A stretch of 64,000 nucleotides of DNA from the NCBI RefSeq assembly GCF_000178955.2, contig NC_016631.1:1550001-1614000 (forward strand), in the 5' to 3' direction. This DNA is from Granulicella mallensis MP5ACTX8. Lineage in GTDB: Bacteria > Acidobacteriota > Terriglobia > Terriglobales > Acidobacteriaceae. The notes under the pieces were generated by a model, which was given only the letters and a program-made list of their open reading frames with translations, made no database searches and was not told the origin of the DNA. Made by a program: the position numbers and the translations under genes. Numbering within the stretch: the stretch's first letter is position 1; each line of letters starts with the position of its first letter. Shown here piece after piece: positions 43,335-53,325 of this stretch.

Positions 43335-44279
43335 CTAGGCTGACTTCCGTTTCGGTGTCGCCTTCGATTTCGCTGCGTGGGGCGTCTGCTTCTTCGCGGC
43401 GCCCTTCACCAGCGCGAGGCCGTGCTTCTTTGCGGCCGTCTTCTTTGCGGGGTGGCTGTCTCCGCTGACGCTCTTCCTCAAGGCATCCATCAGGTTGATC
43501 ACCTTGCCCTTGGCGGGCGCGGGCGCTTCCTCGCGTGGAACCGGAGCATGCTTCAGCTTGGCCTCGACGAGTTCCTTTACTGCGACTTCATAGCCATCGA
43601 CAAACTTTGAGGGATCAAAAGGCTTGGCTTTGCGCTTGATGAGCTCTTTTGCCAGCGAGAGGGAGTCGCTCGAGACCTTGATCTTCTTGATGTCCTGAAA
43701 GTATTCGGCGGGGTCGCGCAGTTCGGCTGCATAGCGCATGGTGTACGCCATCATGCCGCCGTGGGCCTCTGAACCTGCTGGGACGATGGCGACAACGTGC
43801 TCGCGGCCGCCAAAGGCAATCTTGGAGATCGCGGCCTTGCCGGTGTCTTCCAGTGCCTGGCGGACCGTAGTGAAGGCCTCGGTCTGCGCGTCGTTTTCCG
43901 GCACGACGAAGTAGGGCTTCTCAAAGAACTCCGGGGGCAGTTGCTCGCGATCGACGAACTGCGTGACCTCCATGGTGTGCTTGGAGGGCACGCGAAGATG
44001 TTCGAGCTCTTCGGGTTCGATGGTGACGTACTGGCCCTTGCTGTACTCGTAGCCCTTGACGATCTGGCTGCGTCCGACGACCTCGTCGGAGTCGGCAGCT
44101 TCATCTGGATCGTTCTCGATTGCGCTCGCCAGCACCTTCTGGTGCCTGACACGCTCGCCGGTTTTGCGGTCGATCTGATGAAAGTGAATGTCGCTCTTTG
44201 CTTCCGTTGCGACGAAGAGCTTCACGCCGAAAGACACCAGCGAGATCTGTATCTGTCCGCTCCAATAAGGACGAGCCAT
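43335..44279 (-). CDS. ku: Non-homologous end joining protein Ku
   Basis: 314 residues. Bacterial Ku forms a homodimeric ring on DNA ends and recruits LigD. The core (1-260) matches the family: MARPYWSGQIQISLVSFGVKL, HFHQIDRKTGERVRHQKV, KGYEYSKGQYVTIEPEELE and FVDREQLPPEFFEKPYF. The C-terminal about 50 residues are rich in Lys and Ala (AAKKHGLALVKGAAKKQ), like the DNA-threading tails of other Ku proteins. It comes just before ligD in the same operon. Confidence 0.97.
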   Translation of the reverse strand: MARPYWSGQIQISLVSFGVKLFVATEAKSDIHFHQIDRKTGERVRHQKVLASAIENDPDEAADSDEVVGRSQIVKGYEYSKGQYVTIEPEELEHLRVPSKHTMEVTQFVDREQLPPEFFEKPYFVVPENDAQTEAFTTVRQALEDTGKAAISKIAFGGREHVVAIVPAGSEAHGGMMAYTMRYAAELRDPAEYFQDIKKIKVSSDSLSLAKELIKRKAKPFDPSKFVDGYEVAVKELVEAKLKHAPVPREEAPAPAKGKVINLMDALRKSVSGDSHPAKKTAAKKHGLALVKGAAKKQTPHAAKSKATPKRKSA

Positions 44280-44362
44280 AGCTGCACCTCAGGCGAAATT
44301 CACCATTTAAGTGAGAGTGCATGGCTGGACTGCGGGATGTATAGCGATTCCGGGGTTTTGTC

Positions 44363-45127
44363 TTAGGCGAAGCGCAGGCTGACGCTGCCTACGGTTGAGA
44401 AGACTACATCCGCAGCGGAACCAGCCGAAGCCTGGGTGTTGCCGGTCCACGATCCTGTCGTGATCCATTGACCTTTGCGCAGGCCGCCGGTGCGTGCGGC
44501 GCCTTCGTTTGCCAGCCAGGGGAGCAGCTTTACCAGGTCGCCCGAGGTGTTCGAGCCGGTGCGCTCGACGCGAATGACGCCATCGACCGCCAATGTGACC
44601 TTTTCAGTGTTGAAGTCGACCGACTGCCAGTTATCGAATGCAGGACCGTAGATGAAGCCGCCGTGCATCTGCAGATCGGCGAGCGTGGAGTTGCGGTCGG
44701 CCTTGGTGGAATCGCTCAGCCCTGGCTCGAGCACCTCGATCACGGGATGGCACGAGGCCATGGCTGCCACAGCTTCTTCGCGCGAGTAGGGTGTGGCACG
44801 CGGCGGCAGGTCTTCCCCTACGAGAAACGCGATCTCCGCTTCAAGTCCGCGATACCACCGGTCACCGTCAATCACGCTGCCGCTGGTGGCGACCCACTGC
44901 GCGGGCATGGGGGCATACATCGGAGTAGCTTCCGGATTTGGCGCGCCGATCTTCCAGCCGCCGATCTCGCCGTAGGCTGCGGCGATCATGTCCTGGACGG
45001 CATAGACCTCGTCGAGATTGGTGGGACGAAGCTCTTCGGGCAGATCGGCGATCGGGGTATTGGTGCGCCGTGCGTCCAGCAGCAGGTTGGCTGCGGCTTC
45101 CAGTTGATTCTCGCGGTCTCCGGTCAT
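44363..45127 (-). CDS. 2-keto-4-pentenoate hydratase / FAH-family protein
   Basis: 254 residues of the fumarylacetoacetate-hydrolase C-terminal fold, nearest to MhpD/HpcG hydratases: VYAVQDMIAAAYGEIGGWKI at about 35-54, RGLEAEIAFLVGEDLP with the metal-binding Glu-x-Glu, CHPVIEVLEPGLSD, and GQWITTGSWTGNTQASAGSA near the end. It would hydrate a 2-hydroxy-dienoate in an aromatic or related catabolic route; partner genes are absent here, so the substrate is unknown. The ATG at 45127 has GGGAGG upstream and is preferred to one five codons earlier. Confidence 0.85.
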   Translation of the reverse strand: MTGDRENQLEAAANLLLDARRTNTPIADLPEELRPTNLDEVYAVQDMIAAAYGEIGGWKIGAPNPEATPMYAPMPAQWVATSGSVIDGDRWYRGLEAEIAFLVGEDLPPRATPYSREEAVAAMASCHPVIEVLEPGLSDSTKADRNSTLADLQMHGGFIYGPAFDNWQSVDFNTEKVTLAVDGVIRVERTGSNTSGDLVKLLPWLANEGAARTGGLRKGQWITTGSWTGNTQASAGSAADVVFSTVGSVSLRFA

Positions 45128-45176
45128 TGTTTCCTCCCACATCGTTTTCTAGTGTGCATGATGGTGGGTGCGGCCG

Positions 45177-48100
45177 TCACGTCGTCAGCCAGCGCAACGT
45201 ATTCGCCAGGAACCTCTGCTGCAGCACGGGATGAAGCTCCGGCACACGATGAAAGAGCAGTTTGCCCTTGCCGAGCTTTGCGGTGAACGTGCCTGCGCCC
45301 ACCTTGCGATCATGGTCGCGCGAGTAGCCTACGATCACATCGACACCCGTGCCTTCGACCAGCAGCCCGTTCGATTGACGTCCCTTGGCCTGATAGAAGT
45401 TGCCCATGGCCTGATCGACCGGCATACCGCTGAACAGGGCATGCTCGCGCACGAAGTACCAGTTGCCCATCCACGGCGCGCGGAAGTCGCCCACGGCGCC
45501 GTTGTAGGTGAACGCTCCGGCTGCCGCCAGCTCCCTGGCAACGCCATCGGAGAGCGTGTCAGCCTGGGGGATGGCCAGCAAGGGTGTTCCTGCCTGCACT
45601 GCTTCAAGGATGCCGTGCTGCAGATGGCCAAGCTGTGTGGGCGTAGGAACTTCCCCTGGCTCGGGCGCATGGCCCGGCTTCATCACCGGCATGACTTCGC
45701 CGGTAGTTTCGCCGACCTGTCCTTCACTTTCCGTGTGCGTTGTAAGGCCGGAGGAGACGATGAGGTTGTACCTCTCGCCGGGCTTGAAATCGACGACTTC
45801 AAGCCCGATCTGCGGATGGAGAGCCTGTAACTGCTGGCGCAGGGCAGGGGTGATCCCGGAGACGCCCACTCTCAGCGGTGTGCGATACATCATCTCAGGT
45901 ACGTTCGTAACCCAGAGCTCTTTGGTCTGGGTCGAGAGCAGCGCGGACGAGAGCGAGAACTTGAAGCGATACAGCCCTTCCTCGTCGAGCGCCGGTGTCT
46001 CGAATCCCTCCTTGAGCAGATAGCTGAATTGATCGACGGCGTGCTCAGGCGCGGGAAGTGTGATGAGGTCTTTGCGTTTGCCGCTCGGCGTAATCATGGC
46101 GAACGTAAGGGTGCCGGTCGCTGCCTGCGGTGTGTCGTTCGCAAGATAGAGATCGAAGGTTGCGGGATTGCCGCGCGTGACGCACATCGCGCGCTGTTTT
46201 GCGATCGGCCGCACGGGCATCAGCGAGCCGGAGATGAGCCTGGGGTCGGCCTTGAAGTTGCGCAGATTGTCGACGATGCCGGAGTGGTTTTCAATGGCCG
46301 TCGACTCCCATCCGGAGATGGCTGCGAAGTCGAGCTCATCGGAGATTCGCGCGTTCTCCATGTAATTTCCCCATGTCTCGTAGCAGGTCTTGCCGACGGC
46401 GAGGAAGACGCTTTCTGCGGTGGGGAATGCCTTGCGGAAACCCCACTTATCGAGGAACTTCTCGTAGCTCGCGATGATCTCTTCGTGGTCCGTGAGGTCG
46501 TAGCTGATGCCGCCGTATTTTTTGTAAGTGTCCGTAATCTGGTGGACCATGAGCGAGTGGTTATCGGGTCGCGCGCAGCCTTCCATCTCGCCGAACTCGG
46601 TGATGACGTCTTTGTGCGGGGCCCGGTAGGTGTAATCGGTGGGAGACTTATAGAACTCGTCGTACCACTGATCGCCCGCGCCCTGATGCTGGTTCCACCA
46701 TCCGCCCCAGGCCTCTTCGTCGGAGCGATGCAGCTTCGGGTTCCAGGGCTCGAACCACGCCTGCGCGGCCTTGCGAGGTGGGGCGACAAAGCCGTCGTTG
46801 AGCACGATGCAGCGGCTCGGGTCTTCGGCGCGCATGGCTTCGAGCACGGCGATGGTATCGGGATTCTTGAGGTCTGCTCCGATCTCGTTCTGCAGGCAAT
46901 ACTCGATGACGGACGGGTGCGAGCGGTAGGCCTTCACCATCTCCACGCACTTCACGAACATGTAGCGTTGGGCAAACTTTTCGGCCTCGCTCGTGGGCTT
47001 TTCCATCACGACGCTGTTGGCGTTTGCCACCGTGTGGGAGGGTAGTTTGCCGATGGCCATCTTGCCCGCGCCGGGCTCCATGTAGCGCAACAGACCTAGC
47101 CGGTCATGCGCGCGCAATACGTCCTCTTTCGCGAGATTGCGATGGAAGTTCAGGCAGTTCAGCCCGAGCTTTTTAGCTTGTGTGACCTCCTTCTCGGCCA
47201 ACTCCGGGACGGGAAACATGCCGTTCAATCCCCAGAAACCCCAGGAGATGGAGCTGTAGATGCGGATGCGGCGGCCGTTGAGACGGAAGAGCGCGTTCTT
47301 TCCGAGGCCCTCCGGTGCGAAGGAGCGGAAGCCGAAGGAGATGGTCCGGGTGTCGCTACTCCCGTCTTCATCTACCCATGTGGTGCGCAGATGATATAGC
47401 GTAGGGCTTTCCAGATCCCATGTTGAAACCTTGCCGGCACTCATTCCTGCATCGTGCTCAAGAACTCTCTGATGCAATGGTCCCTTTGCTGTTTTGGTTT
47501 CGAGGAGGATCTTTCCTGTCGCGGGATCTACAACCTCGTGATGCAGATAGCCGATGGGTTGGCTATCGCCGACGATTTCGGTGGAAGCACGCGCATAGAT
47601 CCTGCCGGGAGAGGTGTCGTTGAGTACCCAGAGCTCGCGAATTCGCACAGATCCTTTATGTGCGCTGATCGTCATGCCGCGATCGAGGCCGCCGAATCCA
47701 TGCGAGCGATAGAGCGAGACCTTGCCCCACTTCGCATTCAGACCGTCTACCCAATCGAATCGTCCGAAAGGGTTGGTGATGCGGATGGCGAGAATGTTTT
47801 CGCCACCAGGGTTTGCGGCATGGGTTAGCTCTGCTTCGAACGGCAGCTCCTCCATGATGGAGTAGCCCACGAGCTTTTGGTTCAGATAGACCTCTGCGCG
47901 AAGATGCGCTCCGCGGACGTGCAGGAAGATGCGTTTGCCCTGCATGGCCGCAGGGATATCGATCTTGCGATACCACCACGACACGCCGAAGTATGCGCCA
48001 TTTTGCGGGACGTCGTCATCGGCGGGTGGCGCGGCGTTATGTGCCGGCGCGGCGTAGCGGTACTCCTCCGGCGTATAGGGCCTCGAACCGAACTTTCCCC

Positions 48101-48464
48101 AGAAATGCTGCTCGACGGTTGTGGGCAGCAGGATCTCTTTGCCTGCCTCTGGCGTCAGCACGCTCCAACCGCCGGTCGGTGGGCTTACGGGCAACGGCGA
48201 GTCTTTGCCGTGGACGACTCCGTTCGCATCCTGGCGAATGTCTTCCGGAAGAAAGAGGTCGTCGCTGGCCCACGCGGCCTTCTCGTCGATCCACAGATGC
48301 CAACCGTCGTCGGGGATGAGTGTGCCGCTTTCAGGGTAGGGAGGTGCACCCTGTTCGACGGGTTGCTGCGCGGCCAGCCGAACGCCTGATGCGAGCGTGG
48401 CGGCAGCACCGGCGGTTGCGGCGCTCTGGAGGAAGCTACGGCGGGTGAAAAAGCTGTCTGACAT
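45177..48464 (-). CDS. Tat-exported glycoside hydrolase family 2 protein
   Basis: 1,095 residues. A twin-arginine signal (FFTRRSFLQSAATAGAAATL) starts the protein. The GH2 order follows: jelly-roll sugar-binding domain (about 110-290, with SWWYRKIDIPAAMQGKRIFL), Ig-like domain (about 295-400) and TIM barrel (about 400-720). The likely acid/base Glu527 is in CLQNEIGADL and the nucleophile Glu623 in ITEFGEMEG. The last 250-300 residues form additional beta domains and a ThuA/glutaminase-like region (LIVSSGLTTHTESE). Beta-galactosidase, glucuronidase or mannosidase-type specificity cannot be told apart. Periplasmic or surface polysaccharide breakdown is likely. Confidence 0.9.
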   Translation of the reverse strand: MSDSFFTRRSFLQSAATAGAAATLASGVRLAAQQPVEQGAPPYPESGTLIPDDGWHLWIDEKAAWASDDLFLPEDIRQDANGVVHGKDSPLPVSPPTGGWSVLTPEAGKEILLPTTVEQHFWGKFGSRPYTPEEYRYAAPAHNAAPPADDDVPQNGAYFGVSWWYRKIDIPAAMQGKRIFLHVRGAHLRAEVYLNQKLVGYSIMEELPFEAELTHAANPGGENILAIRITNPFGRFDWVDGLNAKWGKVSLYRSHGFGGLDRGMTISAHKGSVRIRELWVLNDTSPGRIYARASTEIVGDSQPIGYLHHEVVDPATGKILLETKTAKGPLHQRVLEHDAGMSAGKVSTWDLESPTLYHLRTTWVDEDGSSDTRTISFGFRSFAPEGLGKNALFRLNGRRIRIYSSISWGFWGLNGMFPVPELAEKEVTQAKKLGLNCLNFHRNLAKEDVLRAHDRLGLLRYMEPGAGKMAIGKLPSHTVANANSVVMEKPTSEAEKFAQRYMFVKCVEMVKAYRSHPSVIEYCLQNEIGADLKNPDTIAVLEAMRAEDPSRCIVLNDGFVAPPRKAAQAWFEPWNPKLHRSDEEAWGGWWNQHQGAGDQWYDEFYKSPTDYTYRAPHKDVITEFGEMEGCARPDNHSLMVHQITDTYKKYGGISYDLTDHEEIIASYEKFLDKWGFRKAFPTAESVFLAVGKTCYETWGNYMENARISDELDFAAISGWESTAIENHSGIVDNLRNFKADPRLISGSLMPVRPIAKQRAMCVTRGNPATFDLYLANDTPQAATGTLTFAMITPSGKRKDLITLPAPEHAVDQFSYLLKEGFETPALDEEGLYRFKFSLSSALLSTQTKELWVTNVPEMMYRTPLRVGVSGITPALRQQLQALHPQIGLEVVDFKPGERYNLIVSSGLTTHTESEGQVGETTGEVMPVMKPGHAPEPGEVPTPTQLGHLQHGILEAVQAGTPLLAIPQADTLSDGVARELAAAGAFTYNGAVGDFRAPWMGNWYFVREHALFSGMPVDQAMGNFYQAKGRQSNGLLVEGTGVDVIVGYSRDHDRKVGAGTFTAKLGKGKLLFHRVPELHPVLQQRFLANTLRWLTT

Positions 48465-48559
48465 GTCGCAGCGAGTTTAGCGCAGACGTAAGACTGCTGG
48501 CGATTGTGTGGATTGAAGGGGATGGCTTTCAGGTCGTACGAAAGGGGCTAGCCAAGTGG

Positions 48560-48650
48560 CCAGGGTGCAGAGACGGCGGGACTGAAGTCCCGCCCCTTCA
48601 AAGCAAAACAGACAGCAAATTTCCTTCGGGAATAACAGAAAGAAAAGCGT
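48560..48650. repeat. R1 palindrome fused to an R2 fragment
   Basis: GGCGGGACTGAAGTCCCGCC (48575-48594) with CCTTCAAAGC after it is R1; CAGCAAATTTCCTTCGGGAA then TAACAGAAAGAAAAGC (to 48648) is R2. The two families are joined directly, between the GH2 gene start and the ymdB stop. Confidence 0.7.
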
Positions 48651-48655
48651 GAGCG

Positions 48656-49450
48656 TTACTCGCCGAGCATGAACCGCTGTACGCGGCTGGCGCGGCCTGT
48701 GCCGCCGTCGCACCCGATCAGCGTCGCGCACATCTTCGGGTTGCCCTTTGCTGGCTCGAACTTGCCTGGCATGCCGGTGAGAAAGCGCTTCAGTACCAAT
48801 TCGGTCTCGACGCCGATCACCGAATCGTACGGGCCGGACATGCCGACGTCACTCTGATACGCTGTGCCTCCGGGGAGCACGCGCTCGTCCGCGGTGGGGA
48901 TGTGGGTATGGGTGCCGAGCACGGCTGTCACACGGCCGTCGAGATACCAACCCAGCGCGACCTTCTCGCTGGTGGCTTCGCCGTGTACGTCGAGCAGAAT
49001 GACCTTGGCGGTGATCTGGCTGAGCAGTTCGTCGGCCTTGCGGAACGGGTCGTCGCACGAGGACATGAAGACACGGCCCTGCAGGTTCATCACGGCGTAC
49101 TCCTGGCCGTTGGGGAGGGAACCCTGGTAGAAGCCGAAGCCCGGAGTTCCGACCGCGTAGTTCGCAGGGCGGAGCACACGCCGTCCGCGCACGTGCGACT
49201 CGGCGGGAACGGTCATGTACTCGAAGATCTCCTTCTTGTCCCAGATGTGGTTGCCGGTGGTGATGACGTGCGCGCCGAGGTCAAAAAGCTCTTCGGCGAT
49301 CGACGGCGTGATGCCGAAGCCGCCGGCGGAGTTTTCGCCGTTGATGACCAGCAGATCGACCGAGTTGGACTCGACAACGTGGGGAAGGTGTTCGCGGATG
49401 ATATGGCGACCGGGCGAGCCAAAGACGTCGCCGACAAAGAGAATATTCAC
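48656..49450 (-). CDS. YmdB-type metallophosphoesterase (TIGR00282)
   Basis: 264 residues covering the whole YmdB family: MNILFVGDVFGSPGRHII, DLLVINGENSAGGFGITPSI (Asn and Glu metal ligands), VITTGNHIWDKKEI, VILLDVHGEATSEKVALGWY, VTAVLGTHTHIPTADERVLP. YmdB of Bacillus hydrolyses 2',3'-cAMP and affects biofilm and sporulation decisions; the activity here is likely the same but the role is unknown. It ends at CDGGTGRASRVQRFMLGE, typical of the family. Monocistronic and divergent from the aminotransferase gene. Confidence 0.93.
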   Translation of the reverse strand: MNILFVGDVFGSPGRHIIREHLPHVVESNSVDLLVINGENSAGGFGITPSIAEELFDLGAHVITTGNHIWDKKEIFEYMTVPAESHVRGRRVLRPANYAVGTPGFGFYQGSLPNGQEYAVMNLQGRVFMSSCDDPFRKADELLSQITAKVILLDVHGEATSEKVALGWYLDGRVTAVLGTHTHIPTADERVLPGGTAYQSDVGMSGPYDSVIGVETELVLKRFLTGMPGKFEPAKGNPKMCATLIGCDGGTGRASRVQRFMLGE

Positions 49451-49494
49451 TGCATGAGTCTACAGCTTCGGGGTGAGGGAAGTATGCTGGGTGC

Positions 49495-50565
49495 ATGATC
49501 GAGATGCAGTACAACTTCCCTTTGTTGCCGGGGCAGCCGGAACAGTGGCGCGAACGCCTGCGGGCGGCGGTGGATGCCCTGGACGAGAACAACTTCAATG
49601 AGCTGCGGCCGACCTTTCGCAGCAACCAGACGGCGCTCACGAACGCCGGAGCCAGGTGGATGGGAACGCCGCCGGAGCGGACGTTTCTGACCGAGGGCGG
49701 GCACCACGGCAGCTTGATTTCGCTGATGGTCAGCGGGCTGGCGGGACAGACGATTGCTGTCGATGCGGCGGCCTATACGGGAGCGCTGGTGCAGGCTCGT
49801 GCGATGCGGTGTCCGCTGATAGGCTGTGCCGTGGACGATGAAGGCATGGTGGCGGAGAGCCTGCGGGAGCACTGCGCGGCCGAAGGGAACCGTGTCGCTG
49901 CGATCTATGTGACCCCAACGGTGCATAATCCGCTGGGGTGTGTGGCCTCGCTGGCACGGCGCGAGGCGCTGGTGGCGGTGGCGAGAGAGTTTGATCTGCT
50001 GATCGTCGAAGATGACGCGTACGGCTATATGGAACCGGATGCGCCGCCAACGCTGGCGAAGCTCGCGCCGGAGCGCACGTTCTATGTGCGAGGGCTGAGT
50101 AAGAGCTATGCTCCGGGGGCGAGGACGGGGTTTCTGGTCGTTCCGGAGAGGTTTATTCCGGGGTTGTCCTCCGCGATCATGAATTCGGCTACGGGGTCTT
50201 CGCTGGTGCATAATCGCGCGGCGGTGTCGTTGGTCGAAGATGGGACGCTGGACCGCGTGATTGCGGAGAAGAATGTAGAAGGCGCCCGCCGCAACGCGGC
50301 AGCACGCTCGTTGTTAAGGAACCGCTGCTGGGCGGGGGCTCGCGCAGCCTGGCATCTGTGGGTGAACCTTCCTTCGCATACGACGCCGCAATGGTTTGAG
50401 CAGCGCATGATCGAGCGAGAGGTGGCGATCAGCGGAGGCAACTGGTTTGCGACGAGTAAAGATGCGCCGAATGGCTTTCGCATCGCGCTGGGCGGGGAAG
50501 TAGATGCAGAAAGGGCGCTGGAAGGCGTGGCGAGGGTCGCGGAGGAGTTAGATCGGCTCTCGTAG
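49495..50565 (+). CDS. PLP-dependent aminotransferase, class I/II (MocR-C-like)
   Basis: 356 residues of fold type I. The PLP Lys203 is in VRGLSKSYAPGARTGFLV. Other motifs are TEGGHHGSLISLMVSGLAGQ, VTPTVHNPLGCVASLARREA and IVEDDAYGYMEPD. This pattern is that of 2-aminoadipate/aromatic aminotransferases and the C-terminal half of MocR regulators, but no winged-helix domain is present upstream. The N-terminal about 50 residues are shorter than usual. ATG at 49504 (MQYNFP) is an alternative start. The substrate is not readable. Confidence 0.86.
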   Translation: MIEMQYNFPLLPGQPEQWRERLRAAVDALDENNFNELRPTFRSNQTALTNAGARWMGTPPERTFLTEGGHHGSLISLMVSGLAGQTIAVDAAAYTGALVQARAMRCPLIGCAVDDEGMVAESLREHCAAEGNRVAAIYVTPTVHNPLGCVASLARREALVAVAREFDLLIVEDDAYGYMEPDAPPTLAKLAPERTFYVRGLSKSYAPGARTGFLVVPERFIPGLSSAIMNSATGSSLVHNRAAVSLVEDGTLDRVIAEKNVEGARRNAAARSLLRNRCWAGARAAWHLWVNLPSHTTPQWFEQRMIEREVAISGGNWFATSKDAPNGFRIALGGEVDAERALEGVARVAEELDRLS

Positions 50566-50577
50566 CTGAGGCAGGAG

Positions 50578-51312
50578 GTGGACATTCCGAAGATACGCAA
50601 GATCGTGTTGGTGTTGTGCACGGCAATGATTGCCGTGCCGTTGCTTTTCTCCGCAACGATGTATGCAAGCGCTTGGTACTGCCGAATTCAAGCTCAGCGA
50701 TTGTTAGCGTGCGTTAGAAGCCTACAGCCGGGAATTACGACGGAGGCAGAGTCTCATCGCTTGCTTCGTCCAGTTCAAGGGCATCTGCATTGGGGCCGTC
50801 GGGTCACTTCTGAGCGACCGTTTGTGGTGACGGAAGAATATCAAGTAGCAAACAGTCCTTCTTGGATGAACTTTGTTTTTATGCATACCCCAGATCCGTT
50901 GCGAGGCGTTATTGGCGGTCATCTTATGTTGGATGGGGCTATGTTCGCGGTTTTGCAAGAGTTTAAGAGTGGCATACTCTCAAAACTATATGTCTATGAG
51001 ACGAGTGATGGGGTCGGACATCCCTTTAGTGCTCATGCCACAATCTATGGCCACCACGCGACGGATGATGTGCCTCAATGGTCCGATAGAAGAGAGTTTA
51101 ACGGTTATCTCGTTAACTCTATGCCGCTCATAGCAGATACGGAGGGGCGACCGCTTGCCAGGCTAGTTCTTTTTCGTGAAGATGTCTTTGTCGATGAGCG
51201 AGGAACTGTAGAACAGCGCCGCAAAGCGCTGGATTTTCACCTCGAATGTCTCACGGCTATCAGGGGCTGTCACGATGCTTCGCTCATCCTTCAACCTGAG
51301 CCCAATCCATAG
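50578..51312 (+). CDS. Membrane-anchored hypothetical protein
   Basis: 244 residues, no family recognised. One N-terminal hydrophobic anchor (9-30, IVLVLCTAMIAVPLLFSATM), then a mainly beta-type soluble region. The start is GTG at 50578, with GCAGGAG just before it; it follows the aminotransferase stop by 12 bases. Codon use is clearly less GC-rich than in the neighbours (50620-51250), suggesting later arrival. It ends before a strong bidirectional hairpin. Confidence 0.6.
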   Translation: MDIPKIRKIVLVLCTAMIAVPLLFSATMYASAWYCRIQAQRLLACVRSLQPGITTEAESHRLLRPVQGHLHWGRRVTSERPFVVTEEYQVANSPSWMNFVFMHTPDPLRGVIGGHLMLDGAMFAVLQEFKSGILSKLYVYETSDGVGHPFSAHATIYGHHATDDVPQWSDRREFNGYLVNSMPLIADTEGRPLARLVLFREDVFVDERGTVEQRRKALDFHLECLTAIRGCHDASLILQPEPNP

Positions 51313-51374
51313 CTCTCGGGTAGATGGATCGCCAGGCGGAGTTCTGGAATTTCATGCTTTGAGCTTTGAGCTAC

Positions 51375-51419
51375 GAGTTTCGAGATGCGAGTTTTCTCGT
51401 ACCTCGCATCTCGAAACTC
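51375..51419. terminator. Perfect R3-type hairpin between convergent genes
   Basis: GAGTTTCGAGATGCGAG and CTCGCATCTCGAAACTC form a perfect 17-bp stem around 11 bases (TTTTCTCGTAC); outer words GAGCTTTGAG and AAAGCTC extend it. It uses R3-type words and separates the hypothetical gene from lysS. Confidence 0.8.
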
Positions 51420-51447
51420 AAAGCTCATTGGAAAACAGGGATGCTGG

Positions 51448-53238
51448 CTATTCCGCCGACTCCCCATGCTCCTGCTCCTCTTCCTTCGCCGCGACAGACT
51501 TCGCCTGTGGACGCATCAGCGGGAAGAGAATGACATCGCGAATCGAGCGTGAGCCGGTCAGTAGCATGGTCAGACGGTCGATACCGATGCCCTCGCCGCC
51601 GGTCGGAGGCAGGCCGTAGCCGAGGGCGCGGACGTAGTCTTCGTCCATCTGGTGGGCCTCGTCATCGCCACGTTCGCGTTCGGTGAGTTGGGCTTCGAAA
51701 CGAGCACGTTGATCGTCGGGATCGTTGAGCTCGGAGAAGGCGTTGCCGACCTCGAAGCCGCCGATGTAGAACTCGAAGCGCTCAACCCAGTCGGGTTCGT
51801 CGGGCTTGACCTTCGAGAGCGGTGAGACCGCGAGAGGGAAGTCGTAGATGATCGTGGGCTGGATGAGGTGCTCTTCGGCAACGATCTCGAAGAGCTCTGC
51901 AATGCACTTGCCATACGGTGTGCCGGACTGGATTGCTTCGCGGCAGTGAAGTAATGTCTTTGCAACTTCAACCGATGGATGCGCATAGATACTGCCCGAC
52001 TCCTGTAACGGCAGGTTGGCAATCGCGCGATCCAGCCACTCGAGCATAGCGTTTGCACTGGCAAAGTCTGCTACTTCGGGTTTGGCCAGGATATTCTCCG
52101 GCCAGAAACGAAGGATCGCCTCGCGCATCGACAGCTTTGTCCACTTGCCAAGATCAATCTCGACGCCATTGAAGTTTGTGATCGTTGTACCGTTCACTCC
52201 CTTCGCGACTGTCGTGATGAGTTCCTGCGTGAGGTCCATCAGGTCGTGGTAGTTCGCGTAGGCCTGGTAGAACTCCAGCATCGTGAACTCGGGGTTGTGC
52301 TGGGTGCTGACGCCTTCATTGCGGAAGTTGCGGTTGATCTCGTACACGCGGTCGAACCCACCGACTACCAGCCGCTTCAGGTAAAGCTCCGGTGCGATGC
52401 GCATCGAGAGTGGGATGTCGAGAGCGTTGTGGTGGGTCTTGAAGGGCCGGGCCGCAGCGCCGCCTGCGATGGTGTGCAGCATCGGTGTTTCGACTTCGAG
52501 GTAGCCGCGCGTGTCGAAGAAGTTGCGAAGGGCTCGCAGAATCGCCGCGCGCTTGACGAAGACCTCACGGGCGGCGGCACGGGTCTGGACGGGCATTCCT
52601 CCGGCTGGTTCGATCTCGGGTGCCGGCGCATCGTTGGCGGTGTCGTCGGAGGACGGTGGAACTTCGCTCTCAAAGTCGCCGGTGTCCGTAAAGAGATCGA
52701 GATAGCGGCGACGGTAGCGGAGTTCGATGTCGCCAAGGCCGCTGTACTTGTCGGGCAGGGGGAGCATCGCCTTGGTGAGGAAGGTGATGGCAGGCTTGTC
52801 GTTGACAGGAGAGGCGTGCAGTGTGAGTTCGCCGGTGCGGGTGCGCATCAGGTAGCCGCGCACGCCGATGTGGTCGCCGAGGTCGAGCAGCTTGTAGAGC
52901 GCGAAGAGGTCTTCGCCGACGTCGTCCTTGCGGACGTAGATCTGCAGGCGCTGCCCGCCCTGCTGCAACTGCGCGAACCCAGCCTTGCCCTGGACGCGGA
53001 TGGCCATGATTCGGCCTGCAATAGACGCTTCGACGCGTGTGGCTTCCAGCTCCTCGCCCGATTTTGGGTCGCCGATCGCGCGCAGCTCGGGGATGGTCTG
53101 GGTGAAGTCGAAGCTGTTGGGGTAGGTGCTGTCGGCGTGGCTCAGGCCTAGCTTTTCGCCGATGGCGGCGATCTGCGCGAGCTTCTCGCGGCGTAGCTGG
53201 TACAGGTTTTCTTCGAACTGGCTCTCAAACTGGGACAA
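51448..53238 (-). CDS. lysS: Lysyl-tRNA synthetase (class II) with an extra insertion
   Basis: 596 residues, larger than the usual about 500. The OB-fold anticodon-binding domain (about 70-150) has [20 protein letters not shown]. Class II motifs are [20 protein letters not shown] (motif 1), [20 protein letters not shown] (motif 2) and [16 protein letters not shown] (motif 3). Between RRRYLDLF and [10 protein letters not shown], where relatives have about six residues, there is a 40-residue acidic and Pro-rich insertion (about 184-223). The C-terminal tail is Glu/Ala rich. The start [20 protein letters not shown] is typical of LysS. Confidence 0.95.
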   Translation of the reverse strand: MSQFESQFEENLYQLRREKLAQIAAIGEKLGLSHADSTYPNSFDFTQTIPELRAIGDPKSGEELEATRVEASIAGRIMAIRVQGKAGFAQLQQGGQRLQIYVRKDDVGEDLFALYKLLDLGDHIGVRGYLMRTRTGELTLHASPVNDKPAITFLTKAMLPLPDKYSGLGDIELRYRRRYLDLFTDTGDFESEVPPSSDDTANDAPAPEIEPAGGMPVQTRAAAREVFVKRAAILRALRNFFDTRGYLEVETPMLHTIAGGAAARPFKTHHNALDIPLSMRIAPELYLKRLVVGGFDRVYEINRNFRNEGVSTQHNPEFTMLEFYQAYANYHDLMDLTQELITTVAKGVNGTTITNFNGVEIDLGKWTKLSMREAILRFWPENILAKPEVADFASANAMLEWLDRAIANLPLQESGSIYAHPSVEVAKTLLHCREAIQSGTPYGKCIAELFEIVAEEHLIQPTIIYDFPLAVSPLSKVKPDEPDWVERFEFYIGGFEVGNAFSELNDPDDQRARFEAQLTERERGDDEAHQMDEDYVRALGYGLPPTGGEGIGIDRLTMLLTGSRSIRDVILFPLMRPQAKSVAAKEEEQEHGESAE

Positions 53239-53325
53239 AATCGGGCTCGCTTTGCTGTTGGTCTTGACGCTTCAGTATATCGGGGCGGTTGGCCCCCACC
53301 GCCCCCGGGGTGATAAGTTTGGGCG

